Shown here: positions 38,207 through 50,770 of the stretch, one piece after another
How positions within the stretch are numbered: position 1 is the first letter of the stretch
Layout: every line of letters begins with the position of its first letter
Origin: Xylogone sp. PMI_703
Taxonomy: Eukaryota; Ascomycota; Leotiomycetes
Direction: 5' to 3'
NCBI GenBank assembly: GCA_021399445.1
Contig: JAJTUQ010000001.1
Span: 1,612,001 to 1,676,000, forward strand
DNA: 64,000 nt
Made by a program: the position numbers and the translations under genes
Notes under the pieces: model-generated
What the model was told of the DNA's origin: nothing
Databases searched by the model: none
What the model saw: only the letters and a program-made list of their open reading frames with translations

Positions 38207-39931
38207 TTGTTGCTCGACGTGGCGATTGCATTCAGGAATCGGGTTCAAGCTGGCTAGGGTGGTGGTGTGAAAGTCGCTGACTCCAAAAACCCCACTAACC
38301 GCCTGCCCCACATTTGAATCCTAGAGTTTATTCTCTTGGATACCACTGTGGACATTATTGATATCGTGTTGAAAGATGATGGCATCTCAACTTGAGCCCC
38401 TGGGTAAAGTCTTCTTTCCTGAGCCGGCCTTTCGCGCTCTAAATCCAACCAGCTTAAATCCCGCTCACCATCATCAAGGCAATTCACAGTTTTTGATGGT
38501 TTCTCAGCGGTGCATCCGAGATCACTTTCTCGCATGAACTTGTTTTAGTTTATTGAATAAAGGGGTTGTTGCTTTACCACCGAGAGCGACAATCTTGGGA
38601 GTTGAGCCCCAATACGCGCGACTCCTCTATGAACTGGCTTTGGACTTCCGATCAAGGAAAAGAATTAGAGGTCTTACGCTCTAGTTTCATAGAAGGTTGG
38701 GAGTATGCTCCCTTGGTGTTGACCGCCCGTTCGATACAATATTCGATGGAGTAATCCTTTTCTTCCTGAGGGTTTTTTAATGGCGAGTGAGATAAAGCCA
38801 TAAAGGCTATATAGAACTTCACTTACTGTCTTTAAAGCTGTTAACTCATACGCTGCCTAGGTTTACCCACATATTTAGCATTTCAGCCTATGTTTCCTCA
38901 GGCTCTCTCTCCCCAGTGATTCAAAGTTAAATCAAAATTTGCACCGAGATGTATAGTGCTTAGTTATCTATATCACAGTGGATGCATCGAACGGGCAGCG
39001 CATTTATACAAAATGCGAGGGCTTGAACTGTATACAATAAGTATAGCCTAGCTCAGGTCTGAAGTAATCTTAGATTTTCGATGTTCCAAGAGATATAGGA
39101 CTTCAGGTTTGCCTAGGTAAAACATATATATATCAGGTTTTTTGCCCAGGTACCTTATGAATGCTTATTATGTCTACTATATTTAAAGGTACCGACCGGT
39201 CCTAGACTAATATTTACCAAATTAGATCGGGCTCAAGGAGTTCCCAGATGCAGTGGTGACCTACATATACAAACTTTTAGGATTAGTGTATGCCTTATAG
39301 GTTTTACGAGTAAGCAGGTTTCACCGCTCAGTGCAGATAAATTTTATCGCGTCCAAGGTACCTAAATTTTGATCGGCCGGACAATTTTTTTTTCGTATCT
39401 GTATATTTTGCGGAAGGCGCCGTATATGAGTTATATATTATTATATCTAATAATTATGATTGAGAAATGGATGGTAAAAACCCTTTCTTCGGTGGTGCAT
39501 TTGGCTTCTCATTCTGTAACGTATCTTTGAAAGCCTTCCCTGCTCCGCAATAAGTAAAGCGACGACCTTCTAGTTAACATAACCAGTTTGATACTTGCAC
39601 CGGGAGGAACAACCACGGACCCCCCGGCAGCAGCTTTCCCTCTTGAGTACAGCCCAGGTACCTCGCATTAAGTAGCATATTGTTATATGATTAAGTAATA
39701 AAATTAATTTCAAATTAGTTGGACAATAATAATCAACGTAACTCTTTGAGGCGATTCAAGTCATGGTATATATAAACACATGCGATTAGAATGCGAGGCA
39801 TAAAAAGTGCATATATATCGAATTGATCACGAGAAATTACAATCAAAACTAACAAACAGGGAGAGAGCTTTGTATGAAATAAATTCATCGCATATAGAAT
39901 AAGTGTGCTACGCTGAAAAATCGCGAATATA
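38207..39931. other. AT-rich intergenic region
   Basis: About 1.7 kb without a supported gene. It contains one copy of a degenerate dispersed repeat (38534-38620) and long AT-rich stretches (38770-39500) that resemble decayed, possibly RIP-mutated repeat sequence. Confidence 0.5.
38534..38620. repeat. Degenerate dispersed repeat, copy 1
   Basis: ATGAACTTGTTTTA, then TTTATTGAATA, ACCACCGAGAGC and a CCC-ATA box, in the same order and orientation as at 59055-59140. Divergence is scattered. It is probably the end of an old transposable element. Confidence 0.65.
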
Positions 39932-41767
39932 TTAGTCAACCTCCCAGCTGCCACCAGAACTGTAGATCACCGACCCATACTCAGATGCAAGAGGAGCTGA
40001 TATTTTCACTCCAAAGTCGTCCTCACTCCATTCATCTTCCCCGTATTCATCCTCTGAAATATCCCAGTGGAATGCTTCTCCAGGTCCAGATAAAAACCCC
40101 CTCCATTCACCAGCTGCAATTCTGGAAGCAACTCTGATCATGAGTTGAAATAGATGACTTGGCGGACTGAGGAGAATTTCGCACGTCTTCTGGACTATTG
40201 CTGTTGGGAGATGGCGAGCTGTCTGGAGGTGTCTGGCACGTGGTGGAGGAGAGAAAAGGTTAACCGCCGCTGGGAGCGGAGAGAGTGCACGGCGCTGGGG
40301 ATTTGTAATGGTCATGGCTCGATGTCGAAGTGTCCTCTCTTGTTCTGGAACTCTAGTGATTCTGGGAAGCTCGTTGTCCACGGAGGCTGCCTGCGTATAC
40401 AAAGATCGTAAAGAGCCCGTGCTTCTCGTACTCCGAATATCCCATACGCGAGATGAAGATGGCGTAACGGTTCGCTCCGATGTATCCCTATTATGATAAT
40501 CCTGCTTTGATAGAATAATGTCGTTATGGGGATATGGATAAGCCATCGTAGGTGAAGAGGGAGTTGATGCTGGAGGAGATGGAGGCGGCAATGGGGTTTG
40601 CCACGATATAGTGGAATGAAAAGAGTCAACACTAGATGAGAAAAGAGAGTCCCTATCTGTATTACCTGGGATATTTGGTCGGCTTTCGACTTTTTCCCTG
40701 ACGGGAGAACTCGTAATAAGGGAAAGGATGGGGACTGTTGCGATCGGTGGGCAGTCGTCTTGCTCGTATTGGGTATTATTGCTCAAGTCCCCAGCAAACA
40801 AGACATTTTGTGGTAACCGCTGGATACGATTTCTCGGGGTGAGGTCAATTGCGCTAGTAGTATCACCTCTTTCACCGATTGACACTCTATCTTCCTCTGC
40901 CTGAGCTGTGGGGGAACTGTAAATCGTACCAATAGCTGGCGGCACGTTAACCGAAATACTGTTCGATCTACAGTCCTGACTATCTGTATCTGACCGAGAT
41001 GCTGCAAGTTGAGAAATCGGGGGTAGAAGATGGGAGATGGATGTATTTTCCGCGCAATCAAGGACCTGCTTACGCCCCGGGGTAGGTGAATTATCGTTTG
41101 CTACTCTCTCAGTTTGCTGCTCGACTGCAGGCTCGGAAACGACGCGTGCAACAGGACGCCAGGGCCTCTTCCTTACGGGTGTTTCTGGTGGAGCTGGTAA
41201 CTCAATCGTAAAGGTCCTTCGAAATGGGCAAGGAGTTTTCTCGAAGAGAAGGATACGCTGCAGGACCACCTTCAGTTGTTCTGATCTGATGCAGTCATCT
41301 GCACCTTGGTCCGGGATTTCAATCCTCCAATACTGGGGTCGTCTTATCTGTAAAATAAATCTAGATGAACTCTCATTGACACACCAACATTGAGATTTCG
41401 GTAGGATCGGACGCAAAGCTGAGTTACAACTCAAGAAGGCCACCGAGCCTGGCGCCTTATATATGCGTAGGGGCCCTAGGTTATCTATTAGTCTCTACTG
41501 CGAGTGCTAAGTAGAGGGATCCGCACCAACAGCAATTGTTCTTTCGAAACGGGACGTCCAAGACAGGCTTCCCGGTTCAGGTTCTCGCTCGGGGCTATCT
41601 TTAACGGAACTCGATCCCGAAGCTGGGGAGCTTGTTGTAAAGGAGATGATGCGAGCGGCAGGTAGTATGCAGAGGATCTCTACCTGTTGATCAGAAAGTG
41701 ACTCGGGTCGCGTCATGGACCGGCTCACTGGCTGTCGCGGGGTGTGAGATGGCGAGATGGAGGCCAT
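39932..41767 (-). CDS. INP1: Peroxisome inheritance protein Inp1-like
   Basis: Two exons on the minus strand: 41767-41527 and 41475-39932, giving 594 aa. The conserved N-terminal block covers about residues 28-180. It includes VEILCILPAARIISFTT, LSWTSRFERTIAVG, PLRIYKAPGSVAFL across the intron, LRPILPKSQCWCV, RRPQYWRIEIPD and LLFEKTPCPFRRTFT. Fungal Inp1-family proteins carry this block and tether peroxisomes to the cortex and ER in the mother cell. The remaining 400 residues are Ser/Pro/Thr-rich and poorly conserved. A short segment near SHLFQLMIRVASRIAAGEW precedes an acidic C-terminus ending SGGSWEVD. The name rests on the N-terminal block. Confidence 0.78.
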
Positions 41768-42653
41768 GATCGCGTTTTGTTATCGACCCAAAACAAAATA
41801 TCTTATCAAAAGGCAACCATGGCGCTCTACACCCAAGGGAGGCGTTCTAGAAGTAGTCTGCAAGAGGAGGCTCCTCTTAGAGCTCTTTTGATGTCATACG
41901 CAAGATCGGTACAATAGAAACCGGGAGCTGATGTAAACCAGGGTCACAATTTCAGGTGTTGTTAAATCTCACTGGATCCACAGCTTCGCGGGGTGCTGAG
42001 AGTAGAGAGCCGGGCTCTCGAGACACATTGCAAAGTCCCCCCAAAGCTTGTAAAATGAGTATTACTGTAGATGGGTTGATGAATGAAGAATGGTGAGGCT
42101 GAGCTGCTGAGCTGCTGAGCAGAAGGGGCTCGGTTCAACAGGGTTGAGCTTAGCGCGCGGTCTGTTGCTGCAAGGGGTGGCTGCAAGCACTCATGGCAAG
42201 CATAGCTGCGGACCGCCGCGGATTGGATGGTGCTCGCAAGGTACATGAGTGCGTCACAAAAAGTACGCAAGGTACGCAAACACCCCGTCCTGTTCCGTGC
42301 AGAGCGCGCCAAGATACAGCATTTACCCGTACACACCGTCCCTGTATCGACCGCACACCCTACTTCTGGTGACCCTGGAATTCTGGACACTGCTGTACTG
42401 TACTGTACGTGCTCCATGCCGTTCCGATACCTACAGGCTTTTGGACTTCGAGTGGTGCCTTTGGAAATATCCAACAATACCAGAATAAATGAATGAATCA
42501 TGAATGATATGATGAAAAAATATCATTAAGTCCCTGACGTATGTATATACACACACATAGCCAAACACTAAGTTGTCAAAAAGGTAAATTGACCAAAAAA
42601 AGTACATGGCCTGTGAGCAAATCGTGTAATACACACATCACTCTGATTAAATC
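41768..42653. other. Intergenic region INP1-like/tRNA-His
   Basis: Shared upstream region of INP1-like. It has small GCTGAGCT and TACGCAAGG repeats (about 42099-42280). No protein gene is supported. Confidence 0.4.
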
Positions 42654-42742
42654 TGGCGATGCTGGGAATCGAACCCAGATTGAAACGGTTTCTATTGCAG
42701 AATCAACCACAACGTCACGTGCTACCATTACACCACATCACC
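42654..42742 (-). tRNA. tRNA-His (GTG) with an 18-nt intron
   Basis: Read on the minus strand. Acceptor stem GGTGATG pairs with CATCGCC and is followed by A73. The D stem GTGT/GCAC encloses AATGGTA. The T arm is CTGGG-TTCGATT-CCCAG. The anticodon loop reads TTGTGG with GTG at 34-36, then an 18-nt intron after position 37. Mature length is about 71 nt. The anticodon stem has one U-U and one G-U pair, so the stem is weak. The isotype call rests on the GTG reading and the His-like loop. Confidence 0.7.
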
Positions 42743-43061
42743 AATCGTCCTGCTTGGGTATGTTTGCCCTGTTTGCCTAGCAGGATTGCAATACATACTA
42801 AATCTGAGCGCCTCTATGAGACTAGTATATTATTGATACCAGTTTGATATTGTCCGCTCTTGTCTACGAAGTGCTTACCGATGCGGACTTTTTGACCTGA
42901 CCGTGAGGTGTTTTTGTTCCTCCCACTTGGGATGCTGAAGACCGACTCGGGAGGTGCACTGATAAATGATACTCCAGAGAACACACTCAAACACATAGGC
43001 TCAAGTACCTATCGGGTCTCCTACTACTTTTCTTGGATACGGCACTGGTTGTCTGGTTAAG
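42743..43061. other. Intergenic region tRNA-His/UsgS-like
   Basis: Divergent upstream region, 319 bp. No further feature was seen. Confidence 0.4.
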
Positions 43062-44467
43062 ATGTGTGCATCTCAGCAACATGCCTCATCGCAAGGGGAG
43101 AAGTTGAGAGAGACACTTGATATCTCCAACTTCGATCTCAATGCCATCCTTCGTGGAGCCCAGTTGACAGTGGTCGGAGGTGAGTGGACATGACCGATTA
43201 TCATAAATCTTTGTCATTGACGCTCTACGTAGCTCTCAGAGCGCTGCAGAACCCTGCACTCTTCACCTCGGAACACTATAAACAAGCCATTGTAGCTGTT
43301 GCCGCAGGCATCGCAATTAGACTCATAATTGCAATCCCCGTGCAGTTATCCCTTTCCGAAATAGCCCTCTTAATGAGGTGCTAACACATTTTTAGATTAT
43401 TGGTATCAAGGTCTTACTATGGCTTTTATCCTTTGTCATTGATCTGGGGACCACAACCTGGGACGATAGGTTGGTTGGAGGTCTGGATTTCGTTGAAAAT
43501 TATGTACTCCAGGTTCCATTTTTCTTGATGAGTTTAATGAGATACGTAACCCCCACACTTGATAATATGTATGATCCTTGGAGAGACTATCTATGGACAG
43601 AATAACTAATGCATCTAGGTTTATGGATTCCTTAAAATGGGTCGACACGACCTATTACGCCAAGCACCGCGGCGAAGACCCTTCCAGCCTCAGACTGGAG
43701 TATTATCCCAATCTTAAGTTATATCCAATACGTGATGGAAGCACACACAGTAAGAGCGCCGCCGAAGCAATCACAACCTTCTTGATAAGATTTGGCAAAA
43801 AGGCAGGACTATCGCTTGCTGTTTTTGCCCTTTCATATGTGCCATATTTGGGACGGCTTGTGCTTCCTGCGGCGAGCTTCTATACCTTCAATAAGACGGT
43901 TGGCCTGGGCCCAGCCGCATTAATTTTTGGAACCGGCATGTTCCTCCCCCGGAGATATCTGGTGGTCTTCCTGCAGAGTTACTTTGCTTCAAGAAGTCTT
44001 ACGAGGGAACTGGTATGTCTTTAACTATTTAAACCGCGGTACATTCTGACATGAGCTACATTTAGCTGGAACCATATTTCTCACGCATCCGCTTCACCAA
44101 AGAAGAGAAAAGGCGATTCTTCCATGATCGGGAAGGCCTCTTGTTTGGGTTCGGCATTGGGTTTTATATCTTTTTGCGAATACCGCTTCTAGGCGTGCTT
44201 ATATACGGAATAGCGGAAGCGTCAACTGCGTATCTCATCACAAAGATTACAGATCCACCGCCTCCACCAGCTTCGAGCGAAGGATTCGCAGCGAGTCAAC
44301 AGAAGTGGAAGAATAAACACGAATTCCTGAACCTGCATCTCTCAAACTTGGATGCCTACAATTTACCGACGGAGCACCCGGCGAAGCCAGTGAGTCCGGA
44401 GGAAAAGAAAAGCGCCTCATCAGGAGACCAAACTAAGTCTCCACATAGCGAAGTCAGATCCAGATAA
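43062..44467 (+). CDS. Multi-pass membrane protein, UsgS-like
   Basis: Five exons: 43062-43179, 43233-43339, 43396-43568, 43619-44012, 44066-44467, giving 397 aa. The start MCASQQHASSQGEKL leads to ISNFDLNAILRGAQLTVVGALRALQNPALF, the opening of Eurotiomycete UsgS proteins. Several hydrophobic segments follow (VAVAAGIAIRLIIAIP, IIGIKVLLWLLSFVIDLG, a span before VPYLGRLVLPAAS, and GFGIGFYIFLRIPLLGVLIYG). The tail is hydrophilic with poly-Pro (PPPPPASS). The molecular role of this family is not established. All joints keep frame. Confidence 0.82.
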
Positions 44468-45125
44468 GTCAGATAGCTTCCTAGATCCACGATTATCGCA
44501 CGAGGAAGTCGTCTGCTCGTGTGATATACCAATTCTGGAAGACTACCGACACGTGGCGAATGCCTATAGTTGATCAATACTATTGGGTGGGACTGACGTC
44601 ACTGAGCTCTGGGTTAAGCGATGGCAGATACGGCAGTTTGCGAAATTGGAAAAGGCATCTGCAACATACCGAGTTTTTGTGTTGAATAATGTAAATAAAG
44701 AGCGGCTGCGACGGGCTTGGCTTTTATTGTAAGAGTTAATGTTATTCGCGCCCGCATTCAGCTGCCCGATAGGTGATATGATTCCCCGTCTATTGCGCGC
44801 GTTGTGTGGAGGAGGTCCTTTTGAGGGGTCGTGTTGATAAGCTCTTATCGCAGCAACCCCTCACTGATTTCCCAACTCCGTGGCCCTTGGCCGCTGCCAA
44901 ACAATGTGGCTGCGAGATAGGGAGGGATTTAGCTTAGGTGCGGGTTTGATAGCCTAAGTGTGTCTCTGGGGATATTAACTCAAATGTACTCTCTACTCTC
45001 TACTCTCTCTCTCTCTCTCTTCTCTTCTTTCCCCTTTCCTTGTATTTTTTACTTCTCTCGGTTCTTTTTCGATTTTAATATACAACCATATATTCCTCCA
45101 CCTAGCTGCTGGTCCTTGACGAAAC
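44468..45125. other. Intergenic region UsgS-like/formamidase
   Basis: 658 bp. A CT microsatellite (CTCTACTCTCTACTCTCTCTCTC) at about 44992-45030 lies just upstream of the formamidase ATG. No gene is supported. Confidence 0.45.
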
Positions 45126-47236
45126 ATGGGCTTGACTGAGATACGCACCGTTTGTAAAGTGTCCTTGGACATCCCAGCTGCGGAGCAGAAATGCCTGCAT
45201 AACCGCTGGCATCCGGATATCCCCCCTGCTGGCAGCATCAAGAATGGGGAGACCGTAAAGATTGAATGCGTAGGTCCTATGCAACATCTCGCAAATCCAA
45301 AGGTATTGTGAACGGCATCTGACACTTTCTCCTAGCTGGACTGGACTGGCGGACAAATTGGTGAGCCTGATCAGCTGCGTTGGGGATTGCTTTCTCAGAA
45401 TGTCCACTAGGAAATAATGACTCAGCAGATGATGTGAAAAATGTTGATCTCACGAAGATTCACTACCTTTCTGGGCCTTTTGAGATTGAAGAAGCGGAAC
45501 CAGGAGATGTCTGGCATGGCCCGAAGCATCCACATCTGTGGTCGTTTTGATGTGCTGACCCCCATCTAGGTTCTGCTCGTGGAGATTATGGACGTGCAGC
45601 CATTCCAAGACAGCCCATGGGGTTTCACAGGTATGTTTACCACCGATGTATAGGGAAAGTTACTTCAAGACAGACTCTTTACCTATACACTTTTCTATTA
45701 GTGACTCTTCTGATCACCAATTGAATCTATCTAGGCGTGTTTGATAAGAACAATGGCGGTGGTTTTCTCGATGAGTTTTATCCGTCCGCGTAAGTTCGGT
45801 CGTTTTGATTATCCTCTTCATGCTCTTGCTTCGACAGGACTACTATATTTACATTAGTTAATTAACTGTCTGAGCCAGTGCGAAAGCAATTTGGGATTTC
45901 GAAGGGATTTACTGCACCTCTCGTCACATTCCACACGTTAAGTTTGCTGGTCTGATCCATCCTGGGATACTTGGTTGTGCTCCTTCAGCTGAGGTGAGTA
46001 TCCGATATCGAAGTGTTACAAGCCTGAAAACCTAACATTTTCAAACCAGATCTTAGCCTCCTGGAACAAACGTGAGGGCGAGCTTATTGCGGCGAATAAA
46101 TTAGCTAGGACTGTCGTACGTGAATGATAATGACTAGTCACTTACAGTGGAATCTAAACTTCCTTAAAAATGTAGGCTGAACCTCCTAACCCCATAAATG
46201 CCCATACTGGCAGCGCTATCGACGACGCAGCTACCAAAATTGGTCACGAAGGAGCGAGAACCATCCCAGGTATATTTGAGTCACCTGCTTGAATAGCTCT
46301 TCAATTAGTTGTCAAAACCCTCAGTCTAATTATGGCTAGGTCGACCTGAGCATGGTGGAAACTGCGATATTAAGAATCTTAGCAGGGGCTCAAAGGTATA
46401 CCTGCCAGTCCACGTTAAAGGGGCGAAGTTCAGTGTTGGCGATCTGCACTTTTCACGTAGGATGCTATCTCCTTTCATGGACTATTTGGCGCCTATTGCT
46501 GACGGACACCAGAGGGAGATGGGGAAATATCTTTTTGTGGGGCCATCGAAATGGCCGGGGTCATTACCATAAACTTCAAGGTGAGTGGCTAATCAAGTTG
46601 ACCTCCGCAAGGCGGTTGTACAATTTCTAACGCAACTACAGGTTGTTAAGCACGGCATACAGAATCTTGGCCTCAGATCTCCGATATATATTCCTGGACC
46701 GGTGGAACCACACTTCTCTCCAAACAGATATATAACATTTGAGGGGTTTTCGGTTGATCAGCATGGTAAACAACATTATATGGATGTCACAGTTGCTTAT
46801 CGCCAGACGACCCTACGTATGTCTTCATATAGGTATATTCATTACCCATTCTAATCACCTTCTTTTGTAGGTTGCATAGAATATCTCAGACGATTTGGAT
46901 ACTCTGACTACCAAATATATCTCCTCCTTTCATGTGCCCCTATACAGGGGCATGTTGCTGGTATTGTAGACATCCCAAACGGTAATTAACTTTTACCCCG
47001 TTAACTTTTCTGGTATGAGATAAACTCTAACAGCTATAGCTTGCACAACTCTGGGGTTGCCCATGGACATATTCGATTTTGATATTTCTCCTAGTGGACC
47101 TGCCAAGGCACAGGATATGGGCAGCTGTGCCTTTGAGAGTGGTGTTAAGGAAGGTAAAATCACTATGGGAGGTTCTAACAGTGAACATTCTTGGGGTGGT
47201 GGCTTAACATTTAGAGAGAAAGCAACGAATGCGTAG
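45126..47236 (+). CDS. Acetamidase/formamidase family protein
   Basis: Thirteen exons: 45126-45269, 45336-45360, 45411-45508, 45570-45630, 45735-45789, 45879-45993, 46050-46115, 46176-46269, 46340-46456, 46513-46580, 46642-46816, 46871-46981, 47034-47236, giving 443 aa. Family motifs appear in order: HNRWHPDIPP, DWTGGQIGNNDSADDV, LSGPFEIEEAEPGDV, WGFTGVFDKNNGGGFL, HVKFAGLIHPGILGCAPS, EHGGNCDIKNLSRGS, GDLHFSQGDGEISF and FCGAIEMAGVITINFK. The fold is a zinc-dependent amidohydrolase that releases ammonium from formamide or short amides for nitrogen use. Exon 2 is only 25 nt. All donors are GT and all joints keep frame. No broken motif was seen, so the gene looks intact. Confidence 0.92.
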
Positions 47237-47595
47237 GACCTCGGGATACAGAATGCAGCGCACAGCGAAGAAGAGCCATTTCGTGAGACCTTCCGCAGAG
47301 TGCATCCATACTGCCGAATGAAATATACAGTTCTGTACGAGAGATCTTGAGGATATTTCAACTATATATGTTTTAAATTTCATGAATATGTACCATTCAA
47401 GTGGCGTTGTATCACTCTTTATCTCGTGCTCCATGTTTTTACCGGAGCACTAGGTATCTCCCAACAACCAGGTCGCGCCACAACAAGGAAAAGCGCCGTG
47501 AATTGGAGTCTACAATATAAAAGCCACAGATACTACATTTTTGGGTTTATTTTAAGATCATAGACCCAAATGGGGTTAAACAACCCTTAGATTTA
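47237..47595. other. Convergent intergenic region formamidase/NUP42-like
   Basis: 3' ends of two convergent genes, 359 bp. Nothing was recognised. Confidence 0.4.
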
Positions 47596-49269
47596 TCAAA
47601 AATCCCACGAACACCATTCTAGTTTGGGCGGTAATAATGGCATCACACCATCCTGAAACGTGCCATTTTCACGTAAATATAGATATGATGCCTTTGTTTT
47701 TTCGTCGTATGCATCCTCGCTCAGTTCTGCATCTTTGTTGTGCGGGGGTGGTCCATCAGGAAACCATATTTTCTCCCATTTGCCGTTGTGAGATAGAACA
47801 CCAGCAATTCCATCTCGGTACTGCACGGGTTTTCCTTTGAACGAGGATAACTGGCCGTTAGAATCCCTAGTGGCAGAGGGGACATGATATCGAGACAACC
47901 CATTCAACCCTGTATGAGAGTCACCATCTTCACTTCTCATTGATTGAGGTTGGTCTATAGAAGACGGCTTATTGATAGAGACAGCTAAAGCATTGTTGAA
48001 AGGATTCATCATGGCGTTGGTGTTTGTAGATCCGTTATTAGAAAAGCGTTGTTCGCCAGGAGAGATACTAGAAGCAGAGGCAAATGGATTGGATTGAGAA
48101 GACAAAACATTGGAACTGAAATTGGTCGCAAAAGGATTATTCTGAGATATTGTATTTGAACTGGCTGGTTGGGATGGGAGAGTTGTTTTGGGGCGAGGAT
48201 CAAAGGCATCCGCATTGGTCGTATTTTGGGAATGGCGAGAAAAAGCATGTGGGGAAGGAGTAAACGAGGAGGGTTGTGTTGAGAGCGGATTATTCGAACT
48301 GCTAGTGAGAGTAGACGTCTGCAAGCCAAATGGGTTCACCTTTTGCCCCAGCGCCGAAGGTTGTCCAAAAGTGCCAGTAGCACTAAATTGAGGTGTCATT
48401 TTGGAGTCTGCGAGCGCAGCAAACGAGTTCCCACTTTGGATAGGAACTGATGGTTTACCAAACGACCCGCCGATGGGAGGAATCCCAAATTTCGATGTAG
48501 AAGGTAACTGAGCATTGGTTGTAAATGGATTGCTAGATTGCATATTTCCATACTGTGTAGGAGGATGGGGGCTTAAGTTAGCCACATGATTCGTTTTGCA
48601 GTTATCGATTCTGTTGGGATGTTCCTTCTCAGCTTCAATAATATAGGAAATTGCCCCGTCTATATTACGAAGAGTATTTTCTATTTGTTGCTGCGATGCT
48701 TGCTGGAGTTGATTTGCATCTTGTATCTGTAGGTATATTAGTGGATATAGGTTTTGCCCGAAAATCTACTCACTACTTGTTGTGTATTGCCGGATGCAGC
48801 AGCAATATAGTGAAGAAGACGCATCTCCTCGAAACTCTGTTCCCGGAGAGACCCTCCAAACAGTTGTGCTGGTGCATTTCGTCCTGGACCATACGACGAT
48901 AAAATCCATTGCGGACGTTCGGTGGTGAGATCCGCGATTATAGCATCTTTATCTAATCCGTATGGCACTATTCTCAATAATCAACAAAAGCTGTACAATA
49001 CAGAGACAAATACTGACATCCACCACGACTTCCACTATGGCTCGCATTCTGATAATTGCCATAGGGCCTTCGAGAGCCGGAATCGCTATCCGAGTTCTGG
49101 AGAGCTGCAAATCGATTGCTATTGGGCACATTGCGATCGCCAGGATGCTCGAATTTGCACTTGTCTGGTAAAACAAGAGTTATTTTAGATATTCCTTTGG
49201 AAAGGTAGGCACAAAGATTATACCTCCAAAGCGGCAGTAGCCTTTCTGCCAATATTTGCAAACTACCAT
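47596..49269 (-). CDS. CCCH zinc-finger nucleoporin, Nup42/Amo1-like
   Basis: Four exons on the minus strand: 49269-49224, 49164-49018, 48967-48774, 48726-47596, giving 505 aa. A CCCH finger opens the protein (Cys4, Cys12, Cys18, His22, spanning intron 1). PYGLDKDAIIADLTTERPQWILSSYGPGR follows, then QLFGG...SFEEMRLLHYIAA, the Amo1/Nup42 conserved block. Next come a coiled segment (QQASQQQIENTLRNI) and a Ser/Asn/Gln-rich part with repeated NPF and FG motifs (GTFGQP, VNPFGLQ, SNPFAS). The C-terminal part (WEKIWFPDGPPP) is also family-like. The family sits at the nuclear pore and helps mRNA export. It is adjacent to the ELYS-like gene in the same orientation. Confidence 0.85.
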
Positions 49270-49720
49270 TGTATAATACGTCGTGTAGTGGATTTGTAGA
49301 TATTAATATGACGTTGAACCAACATTGGGCGACAATTGAAAATTGAATGTGGCTATCTAAACAGGGGGATGAGTAGACCAAAACGATGTCGCTAGTATTT
49401 ATCAGAATTAAACAATCCAAAGGCTGTCGCGGGCATCTTTGTAGATATTGCTGTATTATGGGTGTAGAAGCATAATAAGACTCTACCGCGGTACTGTATT
49501 TCAAGACGCGACGGAGTAGTAAGCGCCCGCGTCCTCGCAACAGGTACAGTGCTCCACTTCAACTTCACCAGTTCAATATCATCATTTCAACATTTCCATG
49601 ATAGAGGAGCTATAGTATTAGTTACTAATGAATTAGATGTTGTAATTGCCAGTCATTTCTACCAGAACTCCAAATTTTCTTGCCAACCATCCTGTGTAAC
49701 TAACAGGTGAGAGCAACACA
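49270..49720. other. Intergenic region NUP42-like/ELYS-like
   Basis: 451 bp between two minus-strand genes: NUP42-like promoter and ELYS-like 3' end. No gene is supported. Confidence 0.4.
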
Positions 49721-50770
49721 TTAAGGGTGTGCCCTCGGACCCAGGCCGCTTTCGATTGCATCTGATAGATTAGACCACGCAAGACCTCCTATAGCGCGAC
49801 TGCCCACGTCACGCAAAGCAAGCGCTTCGTTGAACTTGCCCTTTCCTATCCTTCGCATCATGACCGCATCTCTTGCTTTCCTGATCGACCTTCCTTCATT
49901 CTGAAGCAGATATTCCTCAAACCAAGATTCTTCCTCTCGCGTAAAAGGTAAGTTTACAAGCTCTGTGGCTTGGTCGGCACCTATTGATGTGGAAGAACTA
50001 TTCAGGACAAGCGTGACGAGCATCTCAAACATTTGTCTTTGAATATGGGCCGGTTGAGCTCGAGAGAAGTAAAATGCCTCAGTGACATTTGTCTGTGCTA
50101 TTGCTAAGAATAGGCTTTCCACAGAATGCGGATCTGTCAATATTGGCTGAACAGTGTAGTAATACGCTAGCGGCAGAGCTAGGTCACTGTGTCCTGCATG
50201 CTCTACCAGAACTTGCAGAATTTCATCGGAGAACGTTGGTATTAGCGATGGATGGGTTAAGTATTGGAGAGCCAACTGTGTTTCACTCAGTTTCTGTATC
50301 CACTGCCTTCTCGCGACACGCACCTCAAATTCCAAGCGGTCTAAATGCCAGAGCCCTTGCATATATATCTGGTATTTCTGTGGCAGGAAGGCCTTCTCCT
50401 CGAAAGAGCCTGAAGAATCCCGCCTTTCATTAAGGGAGTCAAAATCCAGAAGGATGTAGTATAGGACGGATATTTTGTGGTGGTCTGCACCACTGCTTTC
50501 TAGTATAGCTTTGTGTAGACCTTTGAGCTCGCCATTGGATTTTGGCGGATATACTTTTGATGCTACAAGCTTATAATTAGCTTATATATGTGAGAGAAGG
50601 AGAGTATAGGTCTATTCACGTCTTTTAATTCCCAAAAGTTTTAACACTCTATCGATAAATAGACCGTTTAACTTTTTTCGATGTGCGTCGATGTTATGGA
50701 TCTGCGATTTTTCATACTCACAATCAGGGTTGAAGCTAAATACTTCGTTGAATTCCTGGTAAGTGAGCAT
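49721..50770 (-). CDS. ELYS-like nuclear pore protein
   Basis: Two exons on the minus strand: 50770-50620 and 50562-49721, giving 330 aa. The start MLTYQEFNEVFSFNPDCEY is followed by NGLFIDRVLKLLGIKRP. After the intron come VYPPKSNGELKGLHKAILES, MQGLWHLDRLEFE and LPLAYYYTVQPIL, the helical ELYS-type domain found in fungal proteins of about 300 residues. In animals ELYS seeds pore assembly on chromatin; fungal versions attach to the Nup84-type outer ring. Function is inferred. The ATG at 50770 gives a family-like first exon. It is divergent from SMC4 across 384 bp. Confidence 0.85.

Noticed and set aside
38254..38535. 93-codon minus-strand open frame upstream of the TauD-like gene
   Set aside because: Partly overlaps repeat-derived sequence, has no family resemblance and is not needed for the TauD model, which starts at 38206.
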